Shown: positions 9,349 through 17,282 of the stretch, in pieces | Numbering within the stretch: the first letter of the stretch is position 1 | Layout: the number at the start of each line of letters is the position of its first letter | Assembly: GCA_036268425.1 (NCBI GenBank) | Contig: DATAUE010000043.1 | Location: 62,001-126,000 of the forward strand | Direction of reading: 5' to 3' | DNA length: 64,000 bases | Source of the DNA: DATARH01 sp036268425 | GTDB taxonomy: Bacteria; Pseudomonadota; Alphaproteobacteria; ATCC43930; CGMCC-115725 | Notes under the pieces: generated by a model | The model's input: the letters and a program-made list of their open reading frames with translations, nothing else | What the model was told of the DNA's origin: nothing | Databases searched by the model: none | Position numbers and translations under genes: made by a program

Positions 9349-11451
9349 CTATGCCGCCGGTGCCAGCCGGATCGCGAGCAAGGTGATGTCGTCGGCCTGC
9401 TCGGCGTCACCGACGAAACGGCCCACAGCATCAAAGCACGCGTCGACCACAGCCTGAGCCGGGGTCGGCGATGCGGCCTGCAACGCCTCGGTAACCCGGC
9501 CAAGCGAGTAAAGTTCGCCCGCCGCATCCTGCGCTTCGGTCAGCCCATCGGTGAACAGCAACAGCGTCGCGCCCGGTGCCAGGCGGTCGCGGTCGACCGG
9601 GTAGGGATAATCGTCGAGCACCCCGAGCGGCGGCCCGCCATCGGTGTTGAGCTGCCGCAGCCCGGCAGGATCGCGCACCAGAAACGGCGAATCGTGCCCG
9701 GCGCTGGCGAAGACGATATCGCCGGTATCGGTATCAAGGATCCCGGCAAACGCGGTGACGAACATGCCCTCATCCGCCTCCCCCAGTTCCATGCTGGCCT
9801 CCGCCGTTCTGGCATTGGCTTCACTCATCACCCGATCGAGGTTGCAGGCATAGCGCTGCACCGCGGCGCGGACGATCTGCAGCGTCATTTCCATGAACAG
9901 CGCGGCCGGCACCCCTTTGCCCGACACGTCGGCAATAATGAAAAATAAATGAGTAGGGTCGATCAGCCGGAAATCGAAGAAGTCGCCGCCAACCGCCCGC
10001 GCGGGCTCGATGCGGGCAAAGAGATCGATATCGCGGCGATCCGGAAATGCCGGAAAGCGGTGCGGCAGCAGCCCCAGCTGCAGATGCCGCGCCGTGGCAA
10101 GCTCGCCGTCGCTGCGCGCCGTCAACTCGCGCTGGCGATCGAGTTCGCCAGCAAGACGGCGCCGCGTCGCATAGGCCGCGCGCAGATGCCCGACCAGCAT
10201 GCCGCCGGAAACCAGAAGCGTGACGACCGCGGGGTAAACCCCGTCGATCAGCCAACCAGCAAAACGAAACAGCGCAAACTCGCCGACCACCAGTCCGGCG
10301 GTAATGCCCAGCGCCGCCGCGGCCGCCAGCCGCGGGCTGTCGGCGCGGACCAGCCCGATCACCGCCAGGCCAGCCGCAAGCGTAATCCCGAGTTCGATCC
10401 AAAACGCAAAGGCCGGGCGGCGCAGCAATGAACTCCCGAGGATGGCTTCGATCAGTTCGGCGTGCAGTGCGATCCCCTCCTGCAAACCCACCGGGGTGAA
10501 TTTGCGGTCGATCAGCCCCAAGCCGGTCACCCCCAGCAAGACGATCTGGCCGTTGAACTGGCGCACGTCGAAATCGGAGCCGAGCACTGTCGCGGCAGAG
10601 ATATAGCGGGCGCGCGGCTCGCCGAAATGCAGGTAGGCGCGGCCATGCGCGTCGGTCGGCATGGTCAATGGACCAAGTTCGACACTCTCGATCCCAAACG
10701 CGCCGGTCTTGACCGCAATCGACGGGATGCCGGCGGCGACGCTGATAACGCCGAGACCGAATGTCGGGATCAATTCGCTGTTCACGAGCGTCAGCAACGG
10801 GATGGCGCGAACCACGCCGTCATTATCGGGCTGGCTCGTCAGCGCGCCCTCGCCGCGCGCGGTTCTGCTGATTTCGGGCAGGGTCCGCACGATCGACGTA
10901 AAGGACCGCAGGTACGGTCGCGGGTCGCTGCCGATCTGACGCACCAGCGTCACGCTGTGGGGCGCCGCAGTGCCACGCCCTGCCCCATCAACCGGCGCCG
11001 CGCCCAGAATGGCCGGTACGTCAGCCAGCGCCTGGCCCAGCTGGTCGTCGCTCGACGGCAGGCTCGCCAGCCCTTCGGCGAGCGGCTGCGGCAGATCGGG
11101 GAGGGTTCGCGCCAGCCGCGGCGGCGAGTACCCGTCAGCTTCGGGAAACAGGATATCGACACCAAGCGCCGCAGGTTTGCCAGCAGCGATACGCCGGACC
11201 AGATTGGCCAGCACCGCACGCGGCCACGGCCATTGTCCCTCGCGTTTCAGGCTGTCTTCATCGATCGCGATGACCTGCACCACCGTAGAGCCGGCAGGCA
11301 GCGGCCACACAAGCTGCATGGCGTCAAAGCCGCGGTCGCGGACCGCCTGCAGCATCGCGACATCGGCAAGTTGCGGCAGGACCGCAAGCGTCAGGACTGC
11401 CAGCGCGATGCCGCGTCCGGGGGCGCGCCACCACAACAGCAACGCCTGCAC
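9349..11451 (-). CDS. CHASE2 sensor - membrane - SpoIIE/PP2C serine phosphatase
   Basis: A 700-residue inner-membrane signalling protein. One N-terminal membrane segment (about 12-32) leads into a CHASE2 extracytoplasmic sensor domain, including the VIAIDEDSL and GVDILFPE strands. About three membrane helices follow (roughly 340-425), then a short charged linker and a C-terminal SpoIIE-type PP2C phosphatase. The phosphatase metal-binding Asp motifs are visible: VGGDFFDF, ADVSGKGVPAAL, LFTDGLTEA and QADDITLLA. Such phosphatases dephosphorylate STAS anti-sigma antagonists. A STAS gene lies 107 bp upstream on the same strand and is the obvious substrate candidate. The gene is convergent with the giant adhesin, with only 23 bp between stops. 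No anti-sigma kinase is encoded nearby. Confidence 0.9.
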   Translation of the reverse strand: MQALLLWWRAPGRGIALAVLTLAVLPQLADVAMLQAVRDRGFDAMQLVWPLPAGSTVVQVIAIDEDSLKREGQWPWPRAVLANLVRRIAAGKPAALGVDILFPEADGYSPPRLARTLPDLPQPLAEGLASLPSSDDQLGQALADVPAILGAAPVDGAGRGTAAPHSVTLVRQIGSDPRPYLRSFTSIVRTLPEISRTARGEGALTSQPDNDGVVRAIPLLTLVNSELIPTFGLGVISVAAGIPSIAVKTGAFGIESVELGPLTMPTDAHGRAYLHFGEPRARYISAATVLGSDFDVRQFNGQIVLLGVTGLGLIDRKFTPVGLQEGIALHAELIEAILGSSLLRRPAFAFWIELGITLAAGLAVIGLVRADSPRLAAAAALGITAGLVVGEFALFRFAGWLIDGVYPAVVTLLVSGGMLVGHLRAAYATRRRLAGELDRQRELTARSDGELATARHLQLGLLPHRFPAFPDRRDIDLFARIEPARAVGGDFFDFRLIDPTHLFFIIADVSGKGVPAALFMEMTLQIVRAAVQRYACNLDRVMSEANARTAEASMELGEADEGMFVTAFAGILDTDTGDIVFASAGHDSPFLVRDPAGLRQLNTDGGPPLGVLDDYPYPVDRDRLAPGATLLLFTDGLTEAQDAAGELYSLGRVTEALQAASPTPAQAVVDACFDAVGRFVGDAEQADDITLLAIRLAPAA

Positions 11452-11558
11452 TTGCGACGACAGGCGGCCGGCTGCCCGTATTCGGCGCGCTCTGCTATCG
11501 GCGGTGCTTGTTCCGCCGTGGTTATCCGGCGGCGATGCGCTTACCGCGGCCTCCCAGC

Positions 11559-11900
11559 TTAAGCCGCCGGAATGTCCCAGGACTTCACGGCATCATCGAC
11601 CGAAGCGAAAATCGGCACGACGTGCTGAAACCGCGCGATGCTGAAGATCTCCTGGATCACCGGCTGTAATGCTGCGACGGCAAGCCGGCCCTCCTTTTTT
11701 TGCCGCATCGCGGTCATCAGCACGCGAAAGCCGGCGCTCGAAATATAATCGACGCCACTGAAATCGACGATAACGCCAGCACCCACCTGAGAAAGAGCTT
11801 CCAGCACCTTCGCCTGGAATTCGGGGCTGGTCGCCCCGTCAATTCGGCCGCGCGGCTGCAATATCTGTATGCCGCCGCGCTGCGATTCATCGATGATCAC
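11559..11900 (-). CDS. STAS-domain anti-sigma factor antagonist
   Basis: A small single-domain STAS protein of about 113 residues. It has the central strand-turn VIVDFSGVDYISSAGFRVL, whose Ser-Ser pair (about residues 54-55) matches the phosphorylated serine of SpoIIAA/RsbV-type antagonists. I chose the GTG at 11900 because AAGGG lies just upstream and the length suits the family; an in-frame GTG at 11933 would add 11 residues. In partner switching the unphosphorylated form sequesters an anti-sigma kinase. The downstream CHASE2-PP2C phosphatase on the same strand would be the activating enzyme. The kinase and sigma factor are not in this window, so the output is unknown. Confidence 0.85.
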   Translation of the reverse strand: MIIDESQRGGIQILQPRGRIDGATSPEFQAKVLEALSQVGAGVIVDFSGVDYISSAGFRVLMTAMRQKKEGRLAVAALQPVIQEIFSIARFQHVVPIFASVDDAVKSWDIPAA

Positions 11901-11993
11901 AGACGATTTCCCTTGCGAATACGGCGGCCACACTAGGTCCGCGCCGCCACGAGGCGCAAGCGGTTATCTGGCGGAACGCCGTGCGGCAAACCC

Positions 11994-12662
11994 TCAAAAC
12001 TGACCCTTCTTCAAACGATAAATATCGGGATTGCGCGGATCGAGGACGTAGGACAGCGAAAGCGCCGTCTCGATAATCTTTGGCGCCTTGCCGGTGCGCG
12101 CGGCGGTCTCCGTCGCGCTGGCCAGCCGCAGGATCGTCGTGTGCTTGTCGGCATCCTCACCTTCGAACACGAGGATCGAACCGTCATTCATCTTGATGTT
12201 GCTGGCGACGGTTGCCGGGTCATAACCCGAATCCAGAAATAGCTGCCGCAGCTGATTGGCTGCCGCGACGATCTTTTCCGCGGATGCCTGCGGATCGACC
12301 GCGGTGCCCCACAAGATATTGACCTGGATAAGTTTTTTCGAGCTGTATCCGAAAATATAGGAAACGCGGGCGGGTCCCGCACCCTCCAGCAGATCGGCAA
12401 CGGTGACGCTCAACACCTCGGTGCGTTCGGCAAGGTTTTCGCCGCCTTTGGCCTTATCCGCCGCGATATTGAAATCCTTCTGAATGGCGGCTTTTACCTG
12501 CGCCGCATTCATGCCCCATTGCGCCGAACGAAACCCGTCGATGTACACGCGCTCGCCGGAAACCGTGGGCGATGCAGCCGACGGTGCCGCCGCCTGAGCC
12601 AATGCAAGCTGCGGCGCAAGCACGAAACCGATCAGCAACGCCGTGAAATTCAACCGCGACAT
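11994..12662 (-). CDS. Exported protein of unknown function
   Basis: A 222-residue protein beginning with a clear Sec signal peptide, a hydrophobic stretch ending Ala-Leu-Ala-Gln-Ala around residue 23. The mature part starts with a Pro/Ser/Ala-rich segment and then a folded region containing YIDGFRSAQWGM and later ILVFEGEDADKHTTILRL. I do not recognise a named family with confidence. It is probably periplasmic. The start is uncertain: ATG 12662 gives a compact signal peptide, while ATG 12671 or 12740 would lengthen the N-terminus. It is followed by the STAS-phosphatase pair on the same strand, but the 93-bp gap gives no evidence of an operon. Confidence 0.65.
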   Translation of the reverse strand: MSRLNFTALLIGFVLAPQLALAQAAAPSAASPTVSGERVYIDGFRSAQWGMNAAQVKAAIQKDFNIAADKAKGGENLAERTEVLSVTVADLLEGAGPARVSYIFGYSSKKLIQVNILWGTAVDPQASAEKIVAAANQLRQLFLDSGYDPATVASNIKMNDGSILVFEGEDADKHTTILRLASATETAARTGKAPKIIETALSLSYVLDPRNPDIYRLKKGQF

Positions 12663-12965
12663 CAACCCCATCCCAGCCGCGCGCCCTGCCTCCCGCGCAC
12701 AATTCGTGCACGGTGGATTCAGGGGTCGTTTCAGGAGCATTGATTAAACCGAGCACTCGCGGCGAGCAACGGCAGGGCTCGCTTAGAGGGATAGAGGACC
12801 ACGGCATGGCGTGCGGCTGCCGCGCTTCGACACGGCCGACAGCTTAGAACTCGGCTTGGAGCTCGGCCGTTTCGTCCGGCTCGGTACTGGCCGCCTCGAA
12901 ACGCTCAGATAGCCCGGCAGCCAAAGCTGCCGGATGTCCTCTGCCACGGCTGGGCAATGACGGGA
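12663..12965. other. Intergenic region with one strong hairpin
   Basis: About 300 bp without a convincing coding frame. The only structure I see is the perfect inverted repeat at 12914-12933, listed separately. A promoter for the exported protein on the minus strand is expected here, but I find no clear -35/-10 pair. Confidence 0.5.
12914..12933 (-). terminator. Perfect 8-bp stem, 4-nt loop hairpin downstream of the DUF2076 gene
   Basis: CCGGCAGC (12914-12921) and GCTGCCGG (12926-12933) pair perfectly around a 4-base loop, about 30 bp past the stop of the DUF2076-type gene on the minus strand. There is no T-run after it, so it may act with Rho or as an mRNA-end stabiliser rather than as a classic intrinsic terminator. 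Confidence 0.4.
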
Positions 12966-13868
12966 TCAGCAGGAATTGTCGCTGCCGCCGCCGTAATCGT
13001 CGCTGGAATCCCCACCGCCGCCATAATCGTCGCTGGAATCCCCGCCGCCGCTAGAGTCGCTGCCGGCGCCGTAATCAGGGCCACCACCGGCATAGCCGGC
13101 GCCACCGCCGCCGGAATAATCGCTGCCGCCGCCATAATCACCGCTGCCGCCACCGCCCGACGGGCCGCCGTCGCCGTAGTAATTGTTGATGACGGTCTCA
13201 CCAAGACCCGGGCTCGCACCGCCACCGCCCGAAAGGCTGTTGGCGTAGCCGTGCCCGAACATCGAGGAAATGCCTTCAAACAGTAGCGCGCCGCCGGCCA
13301 CGCCGGCCGCGGTCGCGGCCGCCGAGCGCAGAAACCCGCCGCCGCCCATCGCACCGCCGAGACCTCCCAACATCCCGCCTGCCCCGGCGCCGGCTTGCGC
13401 GTAGCCCGGTCCAGGCTGGGCATAGCCCGGTTGCGGCGCATATCCCGGCTGCTGCCCATAACCCGGTTGCGGCGGGTAGCCCGGCTGGCCATAACCCGGC
13501 TGGGGATAGCCTTGCCCCGGAGGCGCGACTTGCGGGGTGCGTGCCCACGGACCGGCATTTGGTACATTCGCCGGTGGCGCCGGCGGGGGATTGTCGCGCT
13601 GCCCGAAAAGACCGCCGAGAAAGCTGGTGGCCGGCTTCGGCGCCGACGCTTCGGCAACCTGCCGCTCAAGTTCGGCGATGCGATCCTGGGCGCTGTGCAG
13701 GCTGAGGTCCTGGATCAGCACCGTCTGCACCAGAAAATACGGCGCATCCGGCTGCTCGGCCATCGCCTGGCGGATCGCCCGCTCGGCGTCCGGGTCTTTG
13801 GCCTGGCCGGCGGTGCCCTTCAGCCGCGCCAGCAATGTCGTAATCAGGTCGCTTTCCTGGGGGGTCAT
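12966..13868 (-). CDS. DUF2076-type protein with Gly/Tyr/Asp/Ser-rich tail
   Basis: A 300-residue protein starting MTPQESDLITTLLARL, the typical opening of DUF2076 proteins, with a helical N-terminal region (about 1-85) that includes a short coiled-coil-like stretch (DRIAELERQVAEA). A Pro/Gly/Gln/Tyr-rich section (about 100-170) follows, then a hydrophobic segment and a tail of Tyr-Gly-Gly, Asp-Ser-Ser and Asp-Asp repeats ending in Cys. The start at 13868 is chosen because the family opening sits exactly there. The tail is encoded by 27-bp near-repeats around 12990-13050. The function of DUF2076 proteins is not established; a periplasmic or ligand-binding role has been suggested for the family. 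Downstream is a strong hairpin. Confidence 0.8.
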   Translation of the reverse strand: MTPQESDLITTLLARLKGTAGQAKDPDAERAIRQAMAEQPDAPYFLVQTVLIQDLSLHSAQDRIAELERQVAEASAPKPATSFLGGLFGQRDNPPPAPPANVPNAGPWARTPQVAPPGQGYPQPGYGQPGYPPQPGYGQQPGYAPQPGYAQPGPGYAQAGAGAGGMLGGLGGAMGGGGFLRSAAATAAGVAGGALLFEGISSMFGHGYANSLSGGGGASPGLGETVINNYYGDGGPSGGGGSGDYGGGSDYSGGGGAGYAGGGPDYGAGSDSSGGGDSSDDYGGGGDSSDDYGGGSDNSC

Positions 13869-13999
13869 CGACGCCTTCCAGATTTGCTGCGGAGGCTTCC
13901 CATGAGGCCGCCGGCGCTGTTGCCAACAGCGCATCGCGCTAGATGTGGGGCGCGGCCAGCCCCGGTCAATGCGGCGGCTCCGCGGTATCGGTGCCGCAG

Positions 14000-14968
14000 T
14001 CAGGCCGCCGCCTTGGTTCCCATCTCGAGGAATTTACGGCGGCGCTGGGTGCGCAGGCCGTCACCGTCAAACCCGCCATCGACATCGGAAAGCGGCCGCA
14101 ATGCGGTATCGAGCGCGCTTCCGAGGAGAGTTATCGCCTCTGCCGGCACCCGATGGGCGCCGCCCAATGGCTCCGGCACGATGTCGTCGATCACCCCGAG
14201 CCGCAGCAAATCCTGTGCGGTCAGCTTCAAGGCTTCGGCTGCGTCCTGGGCATGCGCCGCGTCGCGCCACAAAATAGAGGCGCAGCCTTCCGGTGAAATA
14301 ACGCTGTAGATCGCGTGCTCCAGCATCAGCACGGCGTTGCCGGCGGCCAGCGCAATGGCACCGCCGGAGCCGCCTTCGCCGATGATCGTCGCGATGACCG
14401 GCACGCGAAGATCAAGGCAGGTTTCGATCGCGCTGGCGATCGCCTCGCTCTGGCCGCGCGCCTCGGCATCGACTCCGGGATAAGCCCCGGCGGTATCGAC
14501 AAAGGTCAGCAGCGGCAGCCGAAAGCGCTCGGCCAGCCGCATCAGCCGGCGTGCCTTGCGATATCCCTCAGGCCGCGCCATACCGAAATTGTGTTTAACG
14601 CGGGCGTCGGTGTCGGCACCCTTTTCGGTGCCGATCACCATGACGCTGCGGCCGTGGAACCGGCCGACGCCGCCGATAATCGCCTCGTCCTCGGCAAAGG
14701 TGCGGTCGCCGGCCAGCGGCTCGAACTCGCCGATCAGCGCCGCGATGTAGTCGCGGCAATGCGGCCGCTCGGGATGCCGCGCCACCTGCACCTTCTGCCA
14801 CGGGCTCAGCTTGGCGTAGCTCTGGCGCAACAGGCGCGTCGCCTGGGTTTCAAGGCGCCCGACCTCCTCGGCGATATTGAGCCCGTTATCGGCCGACAGG
14901 TGGCGCAGTTCTTCGATCTTGGTCTCAAGCTCGGCGATCGGTCGTTCAAAATCGAGAAAATGGCGCAT
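14000..14968 (-). CDS. accA: Acetyl-CoA carboxylase carboxyltransferase subunit alpha
   Basis: The alpha subunit of the carboxyltransferase that, with AccD, moves the carboxyl group from biotin carboxyl carrier protein to acetyl-CoA to give malonyl-CoA for fatty-acid synthesis. At 322 residues it matches the bacterial family. It opens with the family signature FLDFERPIAELETKIEEL and carries the crotonase-fold segments TFVDTAGAYPGVDAEARGQ and IGEGGSGGAIALAAGN that form the acyl-CoA and biotin binding surfaces, plus SVISPEGCASILWRD. It appears to stand alone here, with vapBC upstream and the DUF2076 gene downstream on the same strand. No anomaly is seen. Confidence 0.97.
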   Translation of the reverse strand: MRHFLDFERPIAELETKIEELRHLSADNGLNIAEEVGRLETQATRLLRQSYAKLSPWQKVQVARHPERPHCRDYIAALIGEFEPLAGDRTFAEDEAIIGGVGRFHGRSVMVIGTEKGADTDARVKHNFGMARPEGYRKARRLMRLAERFRLPLLTFVDTAGAYPGVDAEARGQSEAIASAIETCLDLRVPVIATIIGEGGSGGAIALAAGNAVLMLEHAIYSVISPEGCASILWRDAAHAQDAAEALKLTAQDLLRLGVIDDIVPEPLGGAHRVPAEAITLLGSALDTALRPLSDVDGGFDGDGLRTQRRRKFLEMGTKAAA

Positions 14969-15063
14969 CCGCGATCAGCCGCAGCGTCCCTGTTTAATGG
15001 CGGTGCCGCCGGTACGATGGCAATGCCGGGGCGGCGGCACTGTCGGCAGGCGGCTTCCGCTTG

Positions 15064-15504
15064 TCAACGCCCGCCGCGTTTACCCGGCGCTCGCCACTTC
15101 AAGCCGGGGAAGCACGCAAAATCGCCATCGCAGGTGATCCATTCGCAATCCCATTCGATTGCGAGGGCGGCAAACCACGCGTCGCTGACGCGCGGCCCGT
15201 GAGTTCCGGTCTCGACGCACAGACTGTGGAAAATATCCCAATGCCGCCCGCCCGGCTCGACGATCTGGCAATGTCGCTGTTCGAGAAGATCGTCGCAAAA
15301 CCCGAACGCTTCGTCGATATGGCTCGGCGTCCGGAACGCGCGCGGGTTGGTCGTGATCCGGACCAACGCGCTCAGCGCCAATGGCGACAGGCCGAACGGT
15401 TCGTAGCCCGAAACGACATCCACGAGCCATGCCCGGCACATCTCATGCTGCGGCAGGTCCGAGCGAAACGCGTAAATCAGCACATTGACATCCGGCAGGA
15501 TCAC
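15064..15504 (-). CDS. vapC: VapC-family PIN-domain toxin (ribonuclease)
   Basis: A 146-residue PIN-domain protein. The N-terminal motif LPDVNVLIYAF supplies the first metal-binding Asp, and VSDAWFAALA and ITCDGDFACF supply the C-terminal acidic residues. The central ALVRITTNPRAF segment matches a common PIN subfamily. VapC toxins are Mg-dependent RNases that cleave tRNA or rRNA and are neutralised by a co-encoded antitoxin. The start is a GTG at 15502-15504 that overlaps the antitoxin stop by 4 bp (GTGA), implying translational coupling. Confidence 0.88.
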   Translation of the reverse strand: MILPDVNVLIYAFRSDLPQHEMCRAWLVDVVSGYEPFGLSPLALSALVRITTNPRAFRTPSHIDEAFGFCDDLLEQRHCQIVEPGGRHWDIFHSLCVETGTHGPRVSDAWFAALAIEWDCEWITCDGDFACFPGLKWRAPGKRGGR

Positions 15505-15776
15505 TGGCGGCGCCTGCTCCGCCTCAGATAATCCAGGTCCTCGGCTTCCTGCAGCTCGGCGGTATCGGAGAGGTCGACGCCTGGCATCGTTCCGCCGGTC
15601 GCGGCGCTGACACGCGGCAGGCGCGGACTCGCGTTATCAGCTTGCCTATTTTCGCACACGACCCAGCGCAGGCCCTCTTCCATCAAGGAGGTCAGCGTGC
15701 GCCCCTCCGCCGCGGCCTTGCGCCGGGCACGGTTGAGCAGTTCATCCGGCAGGCGGACCGTGGTGCGTTCGGTCAT
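15501..15776 (-). CDS. vapB: VapB-type ribbon-helix-helix antitoxin
   Basis: A 91-residue antitoxin. Residues about 3-45 (TTVRLPDELLNRARRKAAA and the following helix) form a ribbon-helix-helix DNA-binding domain. The rest is a flexible acidic toxin-binding tail with an Arg-rich end. It would bind and inhibit the adjacent VapC and repress its own promoter. The ATG at 15776 is preferred; a GTG directly before it (15779) is possible. No Shine-Dalgarno sequence precedes the start, and the predicted -10 box ends only 6 bp upstream, so the transcript may be leaderless. A perfect inverted repeat lies immediately upstream. Confidence 0.85.
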   Translation of the reverse strand: MTERTTVRLPDELLNRARRKAAAEGRTLTSLMEEGLRWVVCENRQADNASPRLPRVSAATGGTMPGVDLSDTAELQEAEDLDYLRRSRRRQ

Positions 15777-15780
15777 CACA

Positions 15781-15819
15781 GTGACATATCGGCATATTAT
15801 GCGTATGTCAATATGTCAC
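15781..15819. promoter_or_regulatory. Probable VapB operator: perfect 9-bp inverted repeat plus spaced TATGTC copies
   Basis: GTGACATAT (15781-15789) is matched by ATATGTCAC (15811-15819) with a 21-bp spacer. TATGTC recurs at 15804-15809 and 15812-15817, with TATGTT at 15822-15827, giving roughly helical-turn spacing on one face. Ribbon-helix-helix antitoxins bind such short repeated half-sites. The element overlaps the predicted -35 and -10 boxes of vapB, as expected for autorepression. Confidence 0.6.
15783..15811 (-). promoter_or_regulatory. Predicted vapB promoter, likely leaderless
   Basis: On the minus strand a perfect TTGACA (plus-strand 15806-15811) is followed after 17 bp by TATGTC (15783-15788), a 3-of-6 match to the -10 consensus. 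The ATG at 15776 begins 6 bp after that hexamer, so initiation would fall at or next to the start codon. Confidence 0.5.
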
Positions 15820-16106
15820 GATATGTTATGCGCTCCGCCAGACAATCCGCGAATTGACAGCATTCCCGCCCATCCTCATACTCCGCCGCTTTCCTGCTCG
15901 GTGCTCCGGGGGTGCGGCTCAGCCGGCCCGCCGCGGCGAGGAGAGTAGCGATGATGCGCGGTCCCGGCGGCTTCGGCCGGCGCTGGCAAGAGATGCGACG
16001 GGCCGCCCCCGCTGGGGAGCGACGCCTCGGCGAGCGACGACGACGACGATAACTCGCGTCGCCGATCCGTCTCATTTCGCCACATTCATCGCACAGGAGA
16101 GTTTCC
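15820..16106 (+). other. vapB-argD intergenic leader
   Basis: About 290 bp without a convincing gene. Short frames exist but lack a ribosome binding site and any family resemblance. It contains a candidate argD promoter (15854-15882) and, next to the argD start, an AGGAGA ribosome binding site near 16095-16100. The leader would be about 215 nt if that promoter is used; I see no recognisable riboswitch or attenuator in it. Confidence 0.5.
15854..15882 (+). promoter_or_regulatory. Candidate sigma70 promoter for argDF
   Basis: TTGACA (15854-15859) is followed by a 17-bp spacer and CATACT (15877-15882), a 4-of-6 match to the -10 consensus. It points towards argD and is divergent from the vapB promoter. 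Confidence 0.4.
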
Positions 16107-17282
16107 GTGATTACACCCGTAATGCCGACCTATGGTCGGTGGGACGTCGCCGTTGACCGGGGCGAAGGCTCCTATCTCTACGCCACCGATGGCCGCAAAT
16201 TTCTCGACCTGACCAGCGGCATCGCCGTGACCTCGCTTGGCCATTGCCACCCGCATGTCATCGAGGCGATTACCAAACAGGCCGGCCAGTTGTGGCATTC
16301 GTCCAACCTGTTCCGCATTCCGGGGCAGGAACGGTTGGCCGAGCGACTGGTCGCCAACAGCTTTGCCGATACCGCCTTCTTCAACAATTCGGGCGCCGAG
16401 GCGTGCGAGATGTCGCTGAAGGTCGCGCGGAAATACCAGAGCGAAACCGGCCACCCCGAGCGCTACCGGATCATCGGCTGCAACGGCTCGTTCCACGGCC
16501 GCAGCTTTGCGACTCTGGCGGCGGCTGGCGCCGAAGCCTACCTCAAGGGCTTTGGCCCGGTGATGGACGGGTTCGACCACGTCGCGTGGGACAACCTCAA
16601 CGAGATGCGCGCCGCCATCACCAACGAAACTGCGGCGATCATCGTCGAGCCGGTGCAGGGTGAAGGTGGCGTGCGGGCGCCATCGCCGGATTTCCTGCGG
16701 GGTTTGCGGGCGATCTGCGACGAGTTCGGCCTGCTGCTGATCTACGACGAGGTGCAATGCGGCCTCGGGCGCACCGGCAAGCTGTTCGCGCATCAATGGT
16801 CGGGCGTGACCCCCGACATCATGGCAGTAGCGAAGGCGCTGGGTAACGGCTTCCCGATCGGCGCCTGTCTTGCCACCGAAAAGGCGGCGGCGGGCATGGT
16901 CGCCGGGTCGCACGGCTCGACCTTCGGCGGCAACCCGATGGCAGTCGCGGCGGCCAACGCCGTGCTCGACGTGATGCTGGCGCCCGGTTTCTTCGACAAG
17001 GTCAATGCCAACGTCCGATATCTGTGGAGCAAGCTCGAAGCGCTCGCTGCGAAATACCCGAAATTGTTCGAACGGGTGCGCGGCTCGGGCATGCTGGCCG
17101 GCATCCGCTGCGTCGTCCCGCCCGGCGATATCGTTACGAAGGCGCGTGAGAAGGGCCTGCTGGTGCTGACCGCTGGCGACAATGTGCTGCGCATCCTGCC
17201 GCCGCTGACTGTCAGCCAGGCCGAGATTGACGAGGCCGTCGGCATCCTCGACAAGGTCGCCAGCGAGTGGCCCGCCGCATGA
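16107..17282 (+). CDS. argD: Acetylornithine aminotransferase
   Basis: A PLP-dependent class-III aminotransferase of 391 residues that converts N-acetylglutamate semialdehyde to N-acetylornithine in arginine synthesis. The segments NNSGAEACEMSLKVAR and IIGCNGSFHGRSFATL form the cofactor pocket. EPVQGEGGV and IYDEVQCGLGRTGKLF carry the PLP-contacting Asp, and MAVAKALGNGFPIGA the Schiff-base Lys. The start is GTG at 16107 with AGGAGA about 7 bp upstream. Its TGA overlaps the argF ATG (ATGA), so the two are translationally coupled, an order common in Alphaproteobacteria. Many such enzymes also act on succinyldiaminopimelate in lysine synthesis. Confidence 0.96.
   Translation: MITPVMPTYGRWDVAVDRGEGSYLYATDGRKFLDLTSGIAVTSLGHCHPHVIEAITKQAGQLWHSSNLFRIPGQERLAERLVANSFADTAFFNNSGAEACEMSLKVARKYQSETGHPERYRIIGCNGSFHGRSFATLAAAGAEAYLKGFGPVMDGFDHVAWDNLNEMRAAITNETAAIIVEPVQGEGGVRAPSPDFLRGLRAICDEFGLLLIYDEVQCGLGRTGKLFAHQWSGVTPDIMAVAKALGNGFPIGACLATEKAAAGMVAGSHGSTFGGNPMAVAAANAVLDVMLAPGFFDKVNANVRYLWSKLEALAAKYPKLFERVRGSGMLAGIRCVVPPGDIVTKAREKGLLVLTAGDNVLRILPPLTVSQAEIDEAVGILDKVASEWPAA

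Noticed and set aside
16086..16913. 275-codon frame on the minus strand over argD
   Set aside because: Antisense shadow; argD has all its active-site motifs and a ribosome binding site.
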